Shown: positions 16,273 to 24,400 of the stretch, one piece after another
Layout of the letters: every line of letters begins with the position of its first letter
Position numbering within the stretch: the first letter of the stretch is position 1
Assembly: GCF_002951615.1 (NCBI RefSeq)
Contig: NZ_CP019062.1
Location: 2,790,001-2,854,000, forward strand
DNA length: 64,000 nt
Direction of reading: 5' to 3'
From: Rahnella sikkimica
GTDB lineage: Bacteria; Pseudomonadota; Gammaproteobacteria; Enterobacterales; Enterobacteriaceae
Position numbers and translations under genes: made by a program
Notes under the pieces: generated by a model
Told to the model about the DNA's origin: nothing
Seen by the model: the letters and a program-made list of their open reading frames with translations, nothing else
The model's database searches: none

Positions 16273-17070
16273 ATGAAATTGACTTTTTTACGCTGTATTT
16301 TTCGTCTGATTGTCCTTTCTGCACTGTGCCTGTCAGGGCAGGTTTTCGCGGCCAGTTCGGTACTGGTCTGGCCGGTTTATCAGATTATCGAGGCCGACCA
16401 GAACAGTTCGGCACTGTGGCTGGAAAATCGCGGCGCGGATCCGGTGTCATTGCAGGTGCGGGTGATGGCGTGGAAACAGGAGAATTTCAGCGAGCGCTAC
16501 GCCGACCAGACCGCCGTGGTCGCCAGCCCGCCGTTTGCCACCGTCGCCCCCGGTCAGCGCCAGTTGATCCGTCTTATCCGCAATACGCCGGTGGCACCGA
16601 AAACGGAAAAAGCCTTCCGCATCATTATTGATGAAATTCCTTCCCCGCTGAATGCCTCGGCGCAAGGCCAGGCGAAAGCCGTGGTCGGCCTGCAATTACA
16701 AATGCGTTATCTGCTGCCGCTGTTTCTCGATGGCGAAGGGCTGTGGACCAACGAACGTACCGATATCAAACGCGATCCGGCTTCCGCCACGAAACCGGTG
16801 CTGAAATGGAGCGTGGATAACGAAGGCGGAAAAATGCTGCTGAAAATCAGGAATAACGGCACCGTTCATGCCCGCCTGAGCAACGTGTTCTGGTCCGCTA
16901 ACGGCAATAACAAACAGGGTGTTAAAACGATGGTCAGCGGGTTTATGGGCTACGTGTTGCCGGGCCAGGAAATGCGCTGGCCGGTGCCTGCGGGCGTGAT
17001 CCCCGGCGGTCAGCTCAATGCACAAATTGCGGATAATACGCAGCCTGTTGTGATCCCGCGCGGCGAATAA
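16273..17070 (+). CDS. csuC: Periplasmic pilus chaperone (CsuC-like, PapD fold)
   Basis: This 265-residue protein has a signal peptide ending V-F-A-A near residue 26 and two immunoglobulin-like domains. The first contains V-L-V-W-P-V-Y-Q and an R-Q-L-I-R-L-I-R-N segment near 100, equivalent to the G1 region used for donor-strand complementation. E-K-A-F-R-I-I-I-D-E-I-P follows, a pattern of archaic chaperones. It would bind the SCPU subunits in the periplasm and deliver them to the usher. It lies 18 bases downstream of the third pilin gene and 16 bases before the usher gene, so it is clearly operonic. Confidence 0.88.
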   Translation: MKLTFLRCIFRLIVLSALCLSGQVFAASSVLVWPVYQIIEADQNSSALWLENRGADPVSLQVRVMAWKQENFSERYADQTAVVASPPFATVAPGQRQLIRLIRNTPVAPKTEKAFRIIIDEIPSPLNASAQGQAKAVVGLQLQMRYLLPLFLDGEGLWTNERTDIKRDPASATKPVLKWSVDNEGGKMLLKIRNNGTVHARLSNVFWSANGNNKQGVKTMVSGFMGYVLPGQEMRWPVPAGVIPGGQLNAQIADNTQPVVIPRGE

Positions 17071-17086
17071 GGCCGGGGCACAGGAC

Positions 17087-19642
17087 ATGTCATTACAACA
17101 CCTGAGAGGGTATTACAGACAATCCTTCCGGCTTTGCCTGATTTATGCGGGAAGCACCGGACTGTCTGTTTTTCCGCTGTCTGCACAGGCGGATGAATAC
17201 GGCGCGTTACCGGATGCGCCCCGCGCCGCGCCGGTGTCTCTGGACGCGACGTATTACCTGACGCTGGTGGTCAACGGGCAGACCGATAATCAGGTTGTGC
17301 CGGTGGTGTACCGCAATAACGCCTACTTTGTGGAATCCGGCGTGCTGGCGAAAAACCACGTGCGCACTGACGGGCAGCAGCAAGGACTGGTGAATATCTC
17401 TGCCCTGCCCGGCGTAAAAGCGACGTACAACGCCGCCGTTCAGCAGATGGTGATTCAGGTGCCGGACGACTGGCTGCCGAAACAGGATGTCAGCAGCGAT
17501 AACCTCATCGGCTATACGCCCGCGAAAAGCAGTACCGGTTTACTGCTCAACTACGATGCGTATTACACCGATCCGCACGACGGGACACGCTTAGTCGCCA
17601 CGTTACTTGAACAACGGCTGTTCAGCAGCGTCGGCATTCTGACCAACACCGGCACTTTCCGCGAGAGTCTGGGGAGCAGCGGAAACGACAACGGCAACGT
17701 CCAAAACGGTTATCTGCGTTACGACACCTTCTGGCGCTATAACGACGAACAGCGGCTGGTCAGTTATCAGGTCGGGGACTTTGTCAGTAACTCGCTGACC
17801 TGGAGCAACTCGGCACGCATGGCCGGTCTGCGCATCAGCCGTAATTTCAGCGTGCGGCCCGATCTGGTGACGTATCCGCTGTTGCAATACAGCGGCACGG
17901 CGGCGGTGCCGACCACCGTAGATTTGTTCCTTAACGGCTACAAGGCCAGCAGCAATAATCTGAATTCCGGGCCGTTTACGCTGACCAATGTGCCGTACAT
18001 CAACGGTGCCGGTGAAGCGACGGTCGTCACCACCGACGCCCTGGGACGTCAGATTTCCACCAGCGTCCCGTTTTATGTGTCGAACACGTTGCTGCGCAAG
18101 GGGCTGAGTGATTTCGATCTGTCACTCGGTGCGGTGCGAAAAAATTACGGCATCACCAGCGGGGATTATTCGGACGCCGCTTTCAGCGGCATTTACCGTT
18201 ACGGCATCAGTAATTTTCTTACGCTGTCCTCGCACGGCGAGGCTACACAAGGGCTGGGGCTGGGCGGATTGGGCGCGGATGTGGCGGTCGGGCATTGGGG
18301 CACATTCAGCGTCTCCGCCAGCCAGAGCCGCGCCAGCCGTGCGCCGGTCGACAGCGGCGAAATCGATACCGATAACAATAATGCGAACACGAATCTCAAT
18401 GTTAATGGTGTCCCGAACAACAACGGGATGATCAGCCCGTCGCCAAATTCTAACGGCGACACCCATGAAAAAAGCGGCAACCAGTACACGGTCGGGTATT
18501 CCTATTATTCCAACCGTTTCAGCCTTTCGGCCCTGCGCTCGTCCCGCAGCCCCGGCTTTCAGGATCTGTCGTCGTATACCAGCGATACGCGTCTCAGCCG
18601 TCAGGCCGATCAGGTGACGTTCAGTACGTCGCCTTTTGGCCCGTCCAACGGCACGGTCGGCATCGGGTATTACGACGTCGAAGCCTATGACCGCAGCCAT
18701 ACGCGGTTGCTTAATTTGTCCTACAGTCGCTCGCTGTGGGGGCAAAGCAGCATGTTCCTGTCGCTCAATAAAACGCTCGGCGACAGCGGCTACAGCGCGC
18801 AATTGCAATTTATCGTGCCGCTCGATTCCGGCGCCAGCGTGACGGCCGGTCTGCAACGCGACAGCGCGGGGAATTATCAGGAGCAGCTCAGCGCCAGTAA
18901 AACCGCGCCAACCGACGGCGGGCTGGGCTGGAATCTGGCCTATACCGGCGGGCGGGATCCGTATCAGCAGGCCGATGCGACGTGGAAAACGCGCTACGCC
19001 ACGCTTGAAGGTGGCCTGTATGGCGAAACGGGCAAATACACCAACTGGGCGGATCTCAGCGGTTCGGTGGTGTTTATGGCCAATGATTTCTTCCTGTCGG
19101 ACAAAATCAACGACGCCTTTATTGTCGTCGATACCGGGAATTACGCCGGTGTGCCGGTGATGTATGAGAACCAGAAACAGGGCAATACCGATAAAAACGG
19201 CCACCTGCTGATCCCCACCGTCAGCTCGTATTATCCGGCGAAAGTGGATATCGATACCTTACCGTTGCCCGCTGACGTCGTGGCAACCCGCGTGACCGAT
19301 AATATCTCCGTGCGCCAGGGCAGCGGCGTGGTGGTCGAATTCAAGGTGAAGAAAGTGTTGTCCGCCAATATCACGCTGCACAACAGCCAGGGGCAGCCGC
19401 TGAAAATCGGCACCGTGGTCACCGAACAAAACAGCCAGCAAACCACCGTCGTCGGTTATGGCGGGCTGGCTTATTTCAGCAATCTTGCGCCGCACAATAT
19501 GTTGAGCATACGTCAGGAAGATGGCGCAGTTTGCCGGATCGGTTTTGACCTCAACGTCAACAGTCACAGCATCGAACAGGTCGGGCCGCTGGTTTGCCGC
19601 AACGCCCCGGTATCAGGAGAAATCAATGAACAGAATCCGTGA
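17087..19642 (+). CDS. csuD: Outer-membrane pilus usher (CsuD-like)
   Basis: The 851-residue protein shows the fimbrial usher layout: signal peptide, N-terminal chaperone-binding domain, a central 24-strand barrel (residues about 130-660) with a plug domain (T-V-D-L-F-L-N-G-Y-K near 280), and C-terminal domains after 690. Y-Y-P-A-K-V-D-I-D-T-L-P-L-P-A-D-V is the conserved usher C-terminal segment. It forms the outer-membrane pore through which pilins are polymerised and secreted. A low-complexity N/S-rich loop lies around residues 428-460 within the barrel region. Its last 17 bases overlap the start of the tip-subunit gene. Confidence 0.9.
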   Translation: MSLQHLRGYYRQSFRLCLIYAGSTGLSVFPLSAQADEYGALPDAPRAAPVSLDATYYLTLVVNGQTDNQVVPVVYRNNAYFVESGVLAKNHVRTDGQQQGLVNISALPGVKATYNAAVQQMVIQVPDDWLPKQDVSSDNLIGYTPAKSSTGLLLNYDAYYTDPHDGTRLVATLLEQRLFSSVGILTNTGTFRESLGSSGNDNGNVQNGYLRYDTFWRYNDEQRLVSYQVGDFVSNSLTWSNSARMAGLRISRNFSVRPDLVTYPLLQYSGTAAVPTTVDLFLNGYKASSNNLNSGPFTLTNVPYINGAGEATVVTTDALGRQISTSVPFYVSNTLLRKGLSDFDLSLGAVRKNYGITSGDYSDAAFSGIYRYGISNFLTLSSHGEATQGLGLGGLGADVAVGHWGTFSVSASQSRASRAPVDSGEIDTDNNNANTNLNVNGVPNNNGMISPSPNSNGDTHEKSGNQYTVGYSYYSNRFSLSALRSSRSPGFQDLSSYTSDTRLSRQADQVTFSTSPFGPSNGTVGIGYYDVEAYDRSHTRLLNLSYSRSLWGQSSMFLSLNKTLGDSGYSAQLQFIVPLDSGASVTAGLQRDSAGNYQEQLSASKTAPTDGGLGWNLAYTGGRDPYQQADATWKTRYATLEGGLYGETGKYTNWADLSGSVVFMANDFFLSDKINDAFIVVDTGNYAGVPVMYENQKQGNTDKNGHLLIPTVSSYYPAKVDIDTLPLPADVVATRVTDNISVRQGSGVVVEFKVKKVLSANITLHNSQGQPLKIGTVVTEQNSQQTTVVGYGGLAYFSNLAPHNMLSIRQEDGAVCRIGFDLNVNSHSIEQVGPLVCRNAPVSGEINEQNP

Positions 19643-20591
19643 ATGGGTAGTCAGAATACTGATGATTTGCGCGCTGTTTTCCAGCGTTCAGGCCGCACAG
19701 GCGGCGTGTTCCAGCTCTTCCGGTGCCGGGACGTTTGCCTCCAATAATTCGTTTACCGTCGGCACAACGGCTGAACAGGTGACGGCCACCAGCGGCTTTA
19801 CCTGCACCGGCAGCGCGCTTTCGCTGCTCAGCACCAACACCGTAACGGCAACCATCGCCTCCACGGCCAATGCCACCGGCACATCAGCGCGGCTTTACAA
19901 CGCCACCAGCAAACAGTATCTGCCGTACATCATTTGTCAGGACAGCGGCTGCGCGACGCCGGTCAACGTGGGGACATCAACCACCTGGAGCAGCACGACG
20001 CTGCTCGGACTTTTAGGATTATTTAATGCCAGCGACGGCAGCCTTCCGCTTTACCTGAAAACCTCCACCGGCTCTAATTTGCAGGCAGGCACGTACACCG
20101 ACACGATTAACATCAACTGGGCCTACCATATCTGCTTCGTCGGCGTATTAGGGATCTGTTCCTACACTGACGGCACAGCCACTAGCGCCATCACCGTGAC
20201 GCTGATTGTCACCAATTTCTGCTATATCGACAGCGCACCCAACGTTAATTTCGGTTCCGCGGCTTTCCCCGGCGGATTCGCCTCCGTCACCTCAAACTCC
20301 CTGAGCGTTCGTTGTACGCTGGGCGCGACGTACAGCGTCAATCTCAACAGCAGCAATCCCAGCAGCGGCCAGTACCGGCAGATGTCCGCGACGGTCAACT
20401 CCGTCGTTAACTACCTGCAATATCAGTTGTTTAAATCCGATACCACGGTGTGGACGACGGCCACGAATGCGTCTGCGACGGGCACCGGTTTATCGCAAAG
20501 CATTCCGTACACCGCGACGGTGAATGCTTCTCAGGCGAACGTTCCGGCCGGAAGTTACAGCGATACGGTGTTAGTGACAGTGACGTACTAA
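19626..20591 (+). CDS. csuE: Csu-type two-domain tip subunit/adhesin (CsuE-like)
   Basis: Starting at the ATG with AGGAG at 19615-19619, the product has 321 residues: a signal peptide ending A-Q-A-A near 26, a first SCPU-like domain (about 27-195, cysteines near 28, 61, 104 and 109), and a second SCPU domain (about 195-321) with F-C-Y-I-D-S, R-C-T-L-G and a terminal P-A-G-S-Y-S-D-T-V-L-V-T-V-T-Y. Two-domain organisation at the operon end fits CsuE, the tip adhesin that binds surfaces through hydrophobic loops. It overlaps the usher gene by 17 bases. Ligand specificity cannot be read from sequence. Confidence 0.83.
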   Translation: MNRIREWVVRILMICALFSSVQAAQAACSSSSGAGTFASNNSFTVGTTAEQVTATSGFTCTGSALSLLSTNTVTATIASTANATGTSARLYNATSKQYLPYIICQDSGCATPVNVGTSTTWSSTTLLGLLGLFNASDGSLPLYLKTSTGSNLQAGTYTDTININWAYHICFVGVLGICSYTDGTATSAITVTLIVTNFCYIDSAPNVNFGSAAFPGGFASVTSNSLSVRCTLGATYSVNLNSSNPSSGQYRQMSATVNSVVNYLQYQLFKSDTTVWTTATNASATGTGLSQSIPYTATVNASQANVPAGSYSDTVLVTVTY

Positions 20592-20618
20592 ACGGGAAAA
20601 ACAGAAGGGATAAAACAG

Positions 20619-20645
20619 AACCGGTGCAGCGAATGCGCACCGGTT
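20619..20645 (-). terminator. Hairpin between the pilus operon and the cold-shock-domain gene
   Basis: AACCGGTGC / GCACCGGTT (9 perfect base pairs, 9-base loop) lies between two convergent genes. On the minus strand it is followed by CTGTTTTATCC, a modest T-run. It may act in both directions. Confidence 0.55.
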
Positions 20646-20662
20646 TGAGACAGGAAAAAAAT

Positions 20663-21142
20663 TTACAGCGCTTTCAGCGTTTTGACGGTGGCATCCACGT
20701 CAATTTCATCTTCCGTAAACACGTAAGTGCTGTTCTGGAAGGTGGTGATCAACAGTTTTTTCATGGTGCGCGTCGCGGCTTTTTTCTCTTCTTCCTGCGG
20801 ACGGATACGGTTCATCAGCAGACCGACGGAAAGCACGGCATTTTCTTTGTCGACTTTGGTTTCGCCGGGGACTTCTTCGTTGAAGGCCAGGAAAGATTTG
20901 ATGCTGGTGATTTTGATGCGCTCACCGGCAATAAAGATGTATTTGCTTTCCGGTTCCACTTTGACCGCAAAAGCAGAAAGGCCTTTGTTGTTGGTCGTCG
21001 GTTCAAAAGTGACCACCGCATCTTTCTTAATCAGCTCAGGGTTTGCGACTTTAATCACGTGGAAATAACGGTTATCGCCGTTTTCATCTTTGATAAAACC
21101 GAAACCTTTATCTTCAAACCAGGTTGTGATTACGCCGTTCAT
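20663..21142 (-). CDS. Cold-shock-domain protein with an extra C-terminal domain
   Basis: The 159-residue protein starts with a CspA-type OB-fold (residues 1-65): W-F-E-D-K-G-F-G-F-I is the RNP1 motif and R-Y-F-H-V sits at RNP2. That fold binds single-stranded RNA or DNA. Ordinary Csp proteins end near residue 70; here about 90 more residues follow, including I-A-G-E-R-I-K-I-T-S-I-K-S-F and a later K-K-L-L-I-T-T-F-Q-N-S-T-Y-V-F, which looks like a small beta domain with a charged linker (R-P-Q-E-E-E-K-K). I do not know a function for this second domain. A single-gene unit between the pilus operon and alkB. Confidence 0.75.
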   Translation of the reverse strand: MNGVITTWFEDKGFGFIKDENGDNRYFHVIKVANPELIKKDAVVTFEPTTNNKGLSAFAVKVEPESKYIFIAGERIKITSIKSFLAFNEEVPGETKVDKENAVLSVGLLMNRIRPQEEEKKAATRTMKKLLITTFQNSTYVFTEDEIDVDATVKTLKAL

Positions 21143-21197
21143 CGCTTACCGCCTAAGTAATTATTGGTTCAACATGTCAGTTTTTGCAGGGCGGCAG

Positions 21198-21234
21198 TGT
21201 AAAGCAGAATGAGGATAAAGTCCTGTGCTTTACA
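21198..21234 (-). other. Structured hairpin between alkB and the cold-shock-domain gene
   Basis: TGTAAAGCA / TGCTTTACA pair over 9 bases, with an inner AGGA / TCCT pair. It lies just after alkB and 56 bases before the cold-shock gene start on the same strand. It may be the alkB transcript end; no clean T-run follows, so termination is unproven. Confidence 0.4.
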
Positions 21235-21249
21235 GCCCGGCCTGCCGTG

Positions 21250-21903
21250 TTATACCGCTTTCCGGAACGTCAGGTTAAACCGGTACGAACCGGTGAGCGG
21301 ATGTTCGCCCGCTTTCAGCGGCAAAACGCCGTGATAACGCAGCCGCGACGGGCCGCCCCACACCACGATATCGCCGTGCGTCAGCGTGATGCGCTGCGTT
21401 TTGTCGCTGCGCTCCAGCCCGCCAAACTGAAACACCGCCGGTAATCCGAGAGAAATCGAGACAATCGGCTGCCCGAAGTCATGCTCGTCTTTGTCCTGAT
21501 GCAGGCTCATTTTTGCGCCCGGCTGATACCGGTTAATCAGGCAGGCATCCGGATTAAAACCGGGGAAACCGGCCTGCTCTGCGGCCTGCACCGCGATTTC
21601 ACGAAACAGTTCGGGCATGGCGGGCCAATGCTGCTGGCTTTCCGGCGACGTGGTCTGATACCGGTAACCGGCTTTATCGGTTACCCAGCCAACATCGCCG
21701 CAGTTGGTCATCGCCACGGACATCGCATAACCGCCCGGCGTCGCGCGATACTGAAAAGGCACCAGCCCGGCGATCCGGTCGATCTCCGCCAGCAGCGCCG
21801 TATCGTTTTCCCGCGCCACGCCACGCAGCACCACCGCGCCGGGGAAAAGATCTTCGCGCCAGTGCGGGTGGAAATCGGGATGATCAAAAAGATCCAAATT
21901 CAT
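21250..21903 (-). CDS. alkB: DNA/RNA oxidative demethylase AlkB
   Basis: AlkB reverses 1-methyladenine and 3-methylcytosine lesions using Fe(II) and 2-oxoglutarate. The 217-residue product is the family's usual size and has all key residues: iron ligands H135-x-D137 (L-H-Q-D-K-D-E) and H191 (R-Y-H-G-V), and 2-oxoglutarate-binding R208 and R214 in Y-R-F-N-L-T-F-R. The N-R-Y-x-P-G strand precedes the HxD motif as in E. coli. In E. coli alkB is in an operon with ada; here it stands alone, so an Ada-dependent promoter would have to be in the 70 bases before its start. Confidence 0.95.
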   Translation of the reverse strand: MNLDLFDHPDFHPHWREDLFPGAVVLRGVARENDTALLAEIDRIAGLVPFQYRATPGGYAMSVAMTNCGDVGWVTDKAGYRYQTTSPESQQHWPAMPELFREIAVQAAEQAGFPGFNPDACLINRYQPGAKMSLHQDKDEHDFGQPIVSISLGLPAVFQFGGLERSDKTQRITLTHGDIVVWGGPSRLRYHGVLPLKAGEHPLTGSYRFNLTFRKAV

Positions 21904-21972
21904 GTCAGCCTCCGCGTTTGCGTATTGTTTCAGTATAACGGATGTCGCCTTTTGAGCATCAGTCTGTCATTT

Positions 21973-22857
21973 TCAACGCCAGCGCGAAGCCAGAAACTCG
22001 AGAAATACCGTCGCCGCCGGACCGATACGCCGGTTAGGCCGCACGCAATACACGCCGGTTTCCCGCCCCGTCCATTGCGGCAAAATCTGCACCAGATCCC
22101 CGGCGGCAATCGCCGCTGCCATCGTCACCGCCGAATGAAAAGCGATGCCGTGCGCATCAGTACAAAGCCGCCGCGCCGCATCCGCGTTATCCACTTTCAC
22201 CGATCCTTTCGGTGCCAGCGTGCGTTCTTCTGCCCCCGAAAACAGCCGCCACAGCAGGCCGTCCTGACTGGCCGAAGAGACGATACATTCATGCTGATTG
22301 AGATCTTCCAGCGCCTGCGGCACGCCGTGTTTTTCCAGATACGCCGGTGCGGCCACCAGGATCCGCCGGTTCTCCAGCATCTTGTGGGCAATCAGCGAGG
22401 AATCCTTCATGCAGCCAATACGAAACGCCAACATGATGCCGTCGGCAACCAGATCAGCGTAGTCATCGGTCAGACGCAAATCCAGCTGTACACGAGGATG
22501 CGCCGCCAGAAACGCACTCAGGTACGGCACGATATGCGTGTGACCAAACGCCACCGACGCGCTGACCACCAGTTCGCCATACGGCAGTTTCTGTTCATCG
22601 CGCACGGTTTCGGCGGCGTTCCGCAGCTGCAACAGCGCCTGATGGCACTCGGCAAAATAGCGTTTCCCGGATTCCGTCAGCGACATCGCCCTTGTGGTCC
22701 GGTTCAGCAGCTGAGTCCCCAGCTGTTGTTCCAGCGTTTTGATAAAACGGCTGACGGAAGACGGCGTGATCCCCAGCGCATCAGCGGCGCGAGCAAAACT
22801 ATGGTGTTCAACCACAGCGACAAAGGTTTGCACTAAGTGCAGCGACGGCGCGTTCAT
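21973..22857 (-). CDS. LysR-family transcriptional regulator
   Basis: The 294-residue protein has an N-terminal winged helix-turn-helix (F-A-R-A-A-D-A-L-G-I-T-P-S-S-V-S-R-F-I-K-T-L-E at about 21-43) and a LysR ligand-binding domain (A-F-R-I-G-C near 150). It faces away from the PEP-mutase-family gene, with 91 bases between the two start codons, and is the likely regulator of that gene. Belongs to the large CrgA-like group of LysR proteins; effector unknown. Confidence 0.9.
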   Translation of the reverse strand: MNAPSLHLVQTFVAVVEHHSFARAADALGITPSSVSRFIKTLEQQLGTQLLNRTTRAMSLTESGKRYFAECHQALLQLRNAAETVRDEQKLPYGELVVSASVAFGHTHIVPYLSAFLAAHPRVQLDLRLTDDYADLVADGIMLAFRIGCMKDSSLIAHKMLENRRILVAAPAYLEKHGVPQALEDLNQHECIVSSASQDGLLWRLFSGAEERTLAPKGSVKVDNADAARRLCTDAHGIAFHSAVTMAAAIAAGDLVQILPQWTGRETGVYCVRPNRRIGPAATVFLEFLASRWR

Positions 22858-22948
22858 TATTGCTCACAAAAAATTAATGAATGTTATTTCCGGCTATTAT
22901 CAATAAAATTTAGCATGATTAGAATGTTTCTTTTTCGAGGAACATTCT

Positions 22949-23749
22949 ATGAAAACGCCTTCTGTCTCCGCCTTCCACGCCCTGCATTTGCAGGCTCAAC
23001 CGCTTAAATTACCCAACGCCTGGGACGCAGGCAGCGCACGCCAGATTCAACATCTTGGCGCAGCAGCCATTGCCACCACCAGCGCGGGCGTCGCCTGGTC
23101 TTTAGGGTATCGAGACGGCAATGCGCTGCCGGTGGATGAGTATGTGGCGCGTGCGGCGTCTATCGTCCGGGTCATTTCGGTTCCGCTGTCTGCGGATATC
23201 GAAGGCGGCTACAGCGACGCCCCGGCGCAGGTTGCCTTAAACGTCTCGCGGCTTATCGACGTCGGCGTTACCGGCATTAACATTGAGGACGGCGCGGGTA
23301 ATCCCGATCTGCTGTGCGCCAAAGTCGACGCCATTCGCACTGCGTGCATCCGGCGCGGCGTGGAGTTGTACATTAACGTGCGTACCGACGTTTACGCCCG
23401 CAATCTGGTATCCGCCGAAAATCGCGCCGCAGAAGTGATGGCACGGGCGCAGACCTACCACCGCGCAGGGGCTGACGGGCTTTTTGTGCTCGGATTAGCT
23501 GACCTGAACGAGATGCGCGCCATCGCCGGAAGCACCCCGCTGCTGCTCAATGTCGTGGTCTGGCCGGGGCTTGCGCCGGTGGAAGAACTGGCGCGTGCGG
23601 GCGTGCGCCGCCTCAGCGCCGGTTCCTGGCTGCCGCAAACCTTGTGGGCACAGAACGCGCGGCTGGTCAGAGGTTTTTTGCAGGAGGATGCGATGACGCC
23701 GATGATGGAAAATGCCGCACCTTATTCTGAAATCAACATGATATTTTAA
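22949..23749 (+). CDS. Isocitrate lyase/PEP mutase superfamily enzyme
   Basis: The 266-residue protein has the (beta/alpha)8 layout of the PEP mutase/isocitrate lyase superfamily: N-A-W-D-A-G-S-A near residue 23, A-D-I-E-G-G-Y near 82 (metal-binding acidic residues), G-I-N-I-E-D-G near 108, and I-N-V-R-T-D near 133. The K-K-C-G-H loop that supplies the catalytic cysteine of isocitrate and methylisocitrate lyases is not visible, so it is not one of those. It belongs to the shorter group often annotated as phosphonomutase or oxaloacetate-decarboxylase-like. Substrate is unknown. It is divergent from a LysR regulator and followed by a small P-loop gene 49 bases downstream. Confidence 0.82.
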   Translation: MKTPSVSAFHALHLQAQPLKLPNAWDAGSARQIQHLGAAAIATTSAGVAWSLGYRDGNALPVDEYVARAASIVRVISVPLSADIEGGYSDAPAQVALNVSRLIDVGVTGINIEDGAGNPDLLCAKVDAIRTACIRRGVELYINVRTDVYARNLVSAENRAAEVMARAQTYHRAGADGLFVLGLADLNEMRAIAGSTPLLLNVVVWPGLAPVEELARAGVRRLSAGSWLPQTLWAQNARLVRGFLQEDAMTPMMENAAPYSEINMIF

Positions 23750-23798
23750 CCGGCTGAAGGGTCATAAAAACCAGGACATCAAACCGGAGAGGCGGACA

Positions 23799-24299
23799 AT
23801 GAACACCGAAAATCAGGCAATGCTGCATATCTTGTGCGGAAAAATTGCCTCAGGGAAATCCACGCTGGCGCGTGAGCTGGCAAAGCAGCCGGTCACGGTG
23901 GTGGTCAGCGAAGACCCGTGGTTATCCGCGCTGTTTAAAGAACAAATGCGCACGATTGCGGATTACGTCCGCTGCTCGGCAACACTGCGTAGTGCTATCT
24001 CGCCGCACGTAGTTTCGCTGCTCAGCGCAGGCGTTTCCGTGGTGCTGGATTTTCCGGCCAATACCGTCGCGAACCGTCAATGGATGATGGACATCATTCG
24101 CGAATCGGGCGCGGATCATCGCCTGCATTTTCTGAACGTAACCGACGACGAATGTCTGTCCCGGCTGCATGTCAGGAATCAGTCTGGTACGCATGATTTT
24201 GCGGTAACCGATGAGCAGTTTGCGCTGATTTCCCGGCATTTTGCTGAACCTCAGGCGGAAGAAGGTTTCACGATTATTCAATACGATAACGAAAAGTAA
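23799..24299 (+). CDS. Small P-loop ATPase/kinase (AAA_33-like)
   Basis: The 166-residue protein has a Walker A motif G-K-I-A-S-G-K-S-T at residues 14-22, a S-E-D-P-W segment near 46, V-V-L-D-F-P-A near 83 in the Walker B position, and a late H-V-R-N-Q-S-G-T segment resembling the arginine-bearing lid of small-molecule kinases. It belongs to the broad group that includes zeta-toxin-like and chloramphenicol-phosphotransferase-like kinases. Its target cannot be told. It may be co-transcribed with the PEP-mutase-family gene. Confidence 0.75.
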   Translation: MNTENQAMLHILCGKIASGKSTLARELAKQPVTVVVSEDPWLSALFKEQMRTIADYVRCSATLRSAISPHVVSLLSAGVSVVLDFPANTVANRQWMMDIIRESGADHRLHFLNVTDDECLSRLHVRNQSGTHDFAVTDEQFALISRHFAEPQAEEGFTIIQYDNEK

Positions 24300-24400
24300 G
24301 CGCTGCCGGGAAGGGCTGGCGCAGGCAGACGATGATTGTAGGGTTGTATCGTTTCAGCTAAGGTTTACCTAAGCCAAACCTACCCTGTCAGGAGAAAATC

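Noticed and set aside
18122-19204. 360-codon open frame on the minus strand
   Set aside because: Antisense to the usher gene; no coding features, and the usher reading is certain.
21481-22836. 451-codon open frame on the plus strand
   Set aside because: It runs antisense across the 5' part of alkB and nearly all of a LysR gene, both of which have clear motifs; its composition is Arg/His-rich with no domains.
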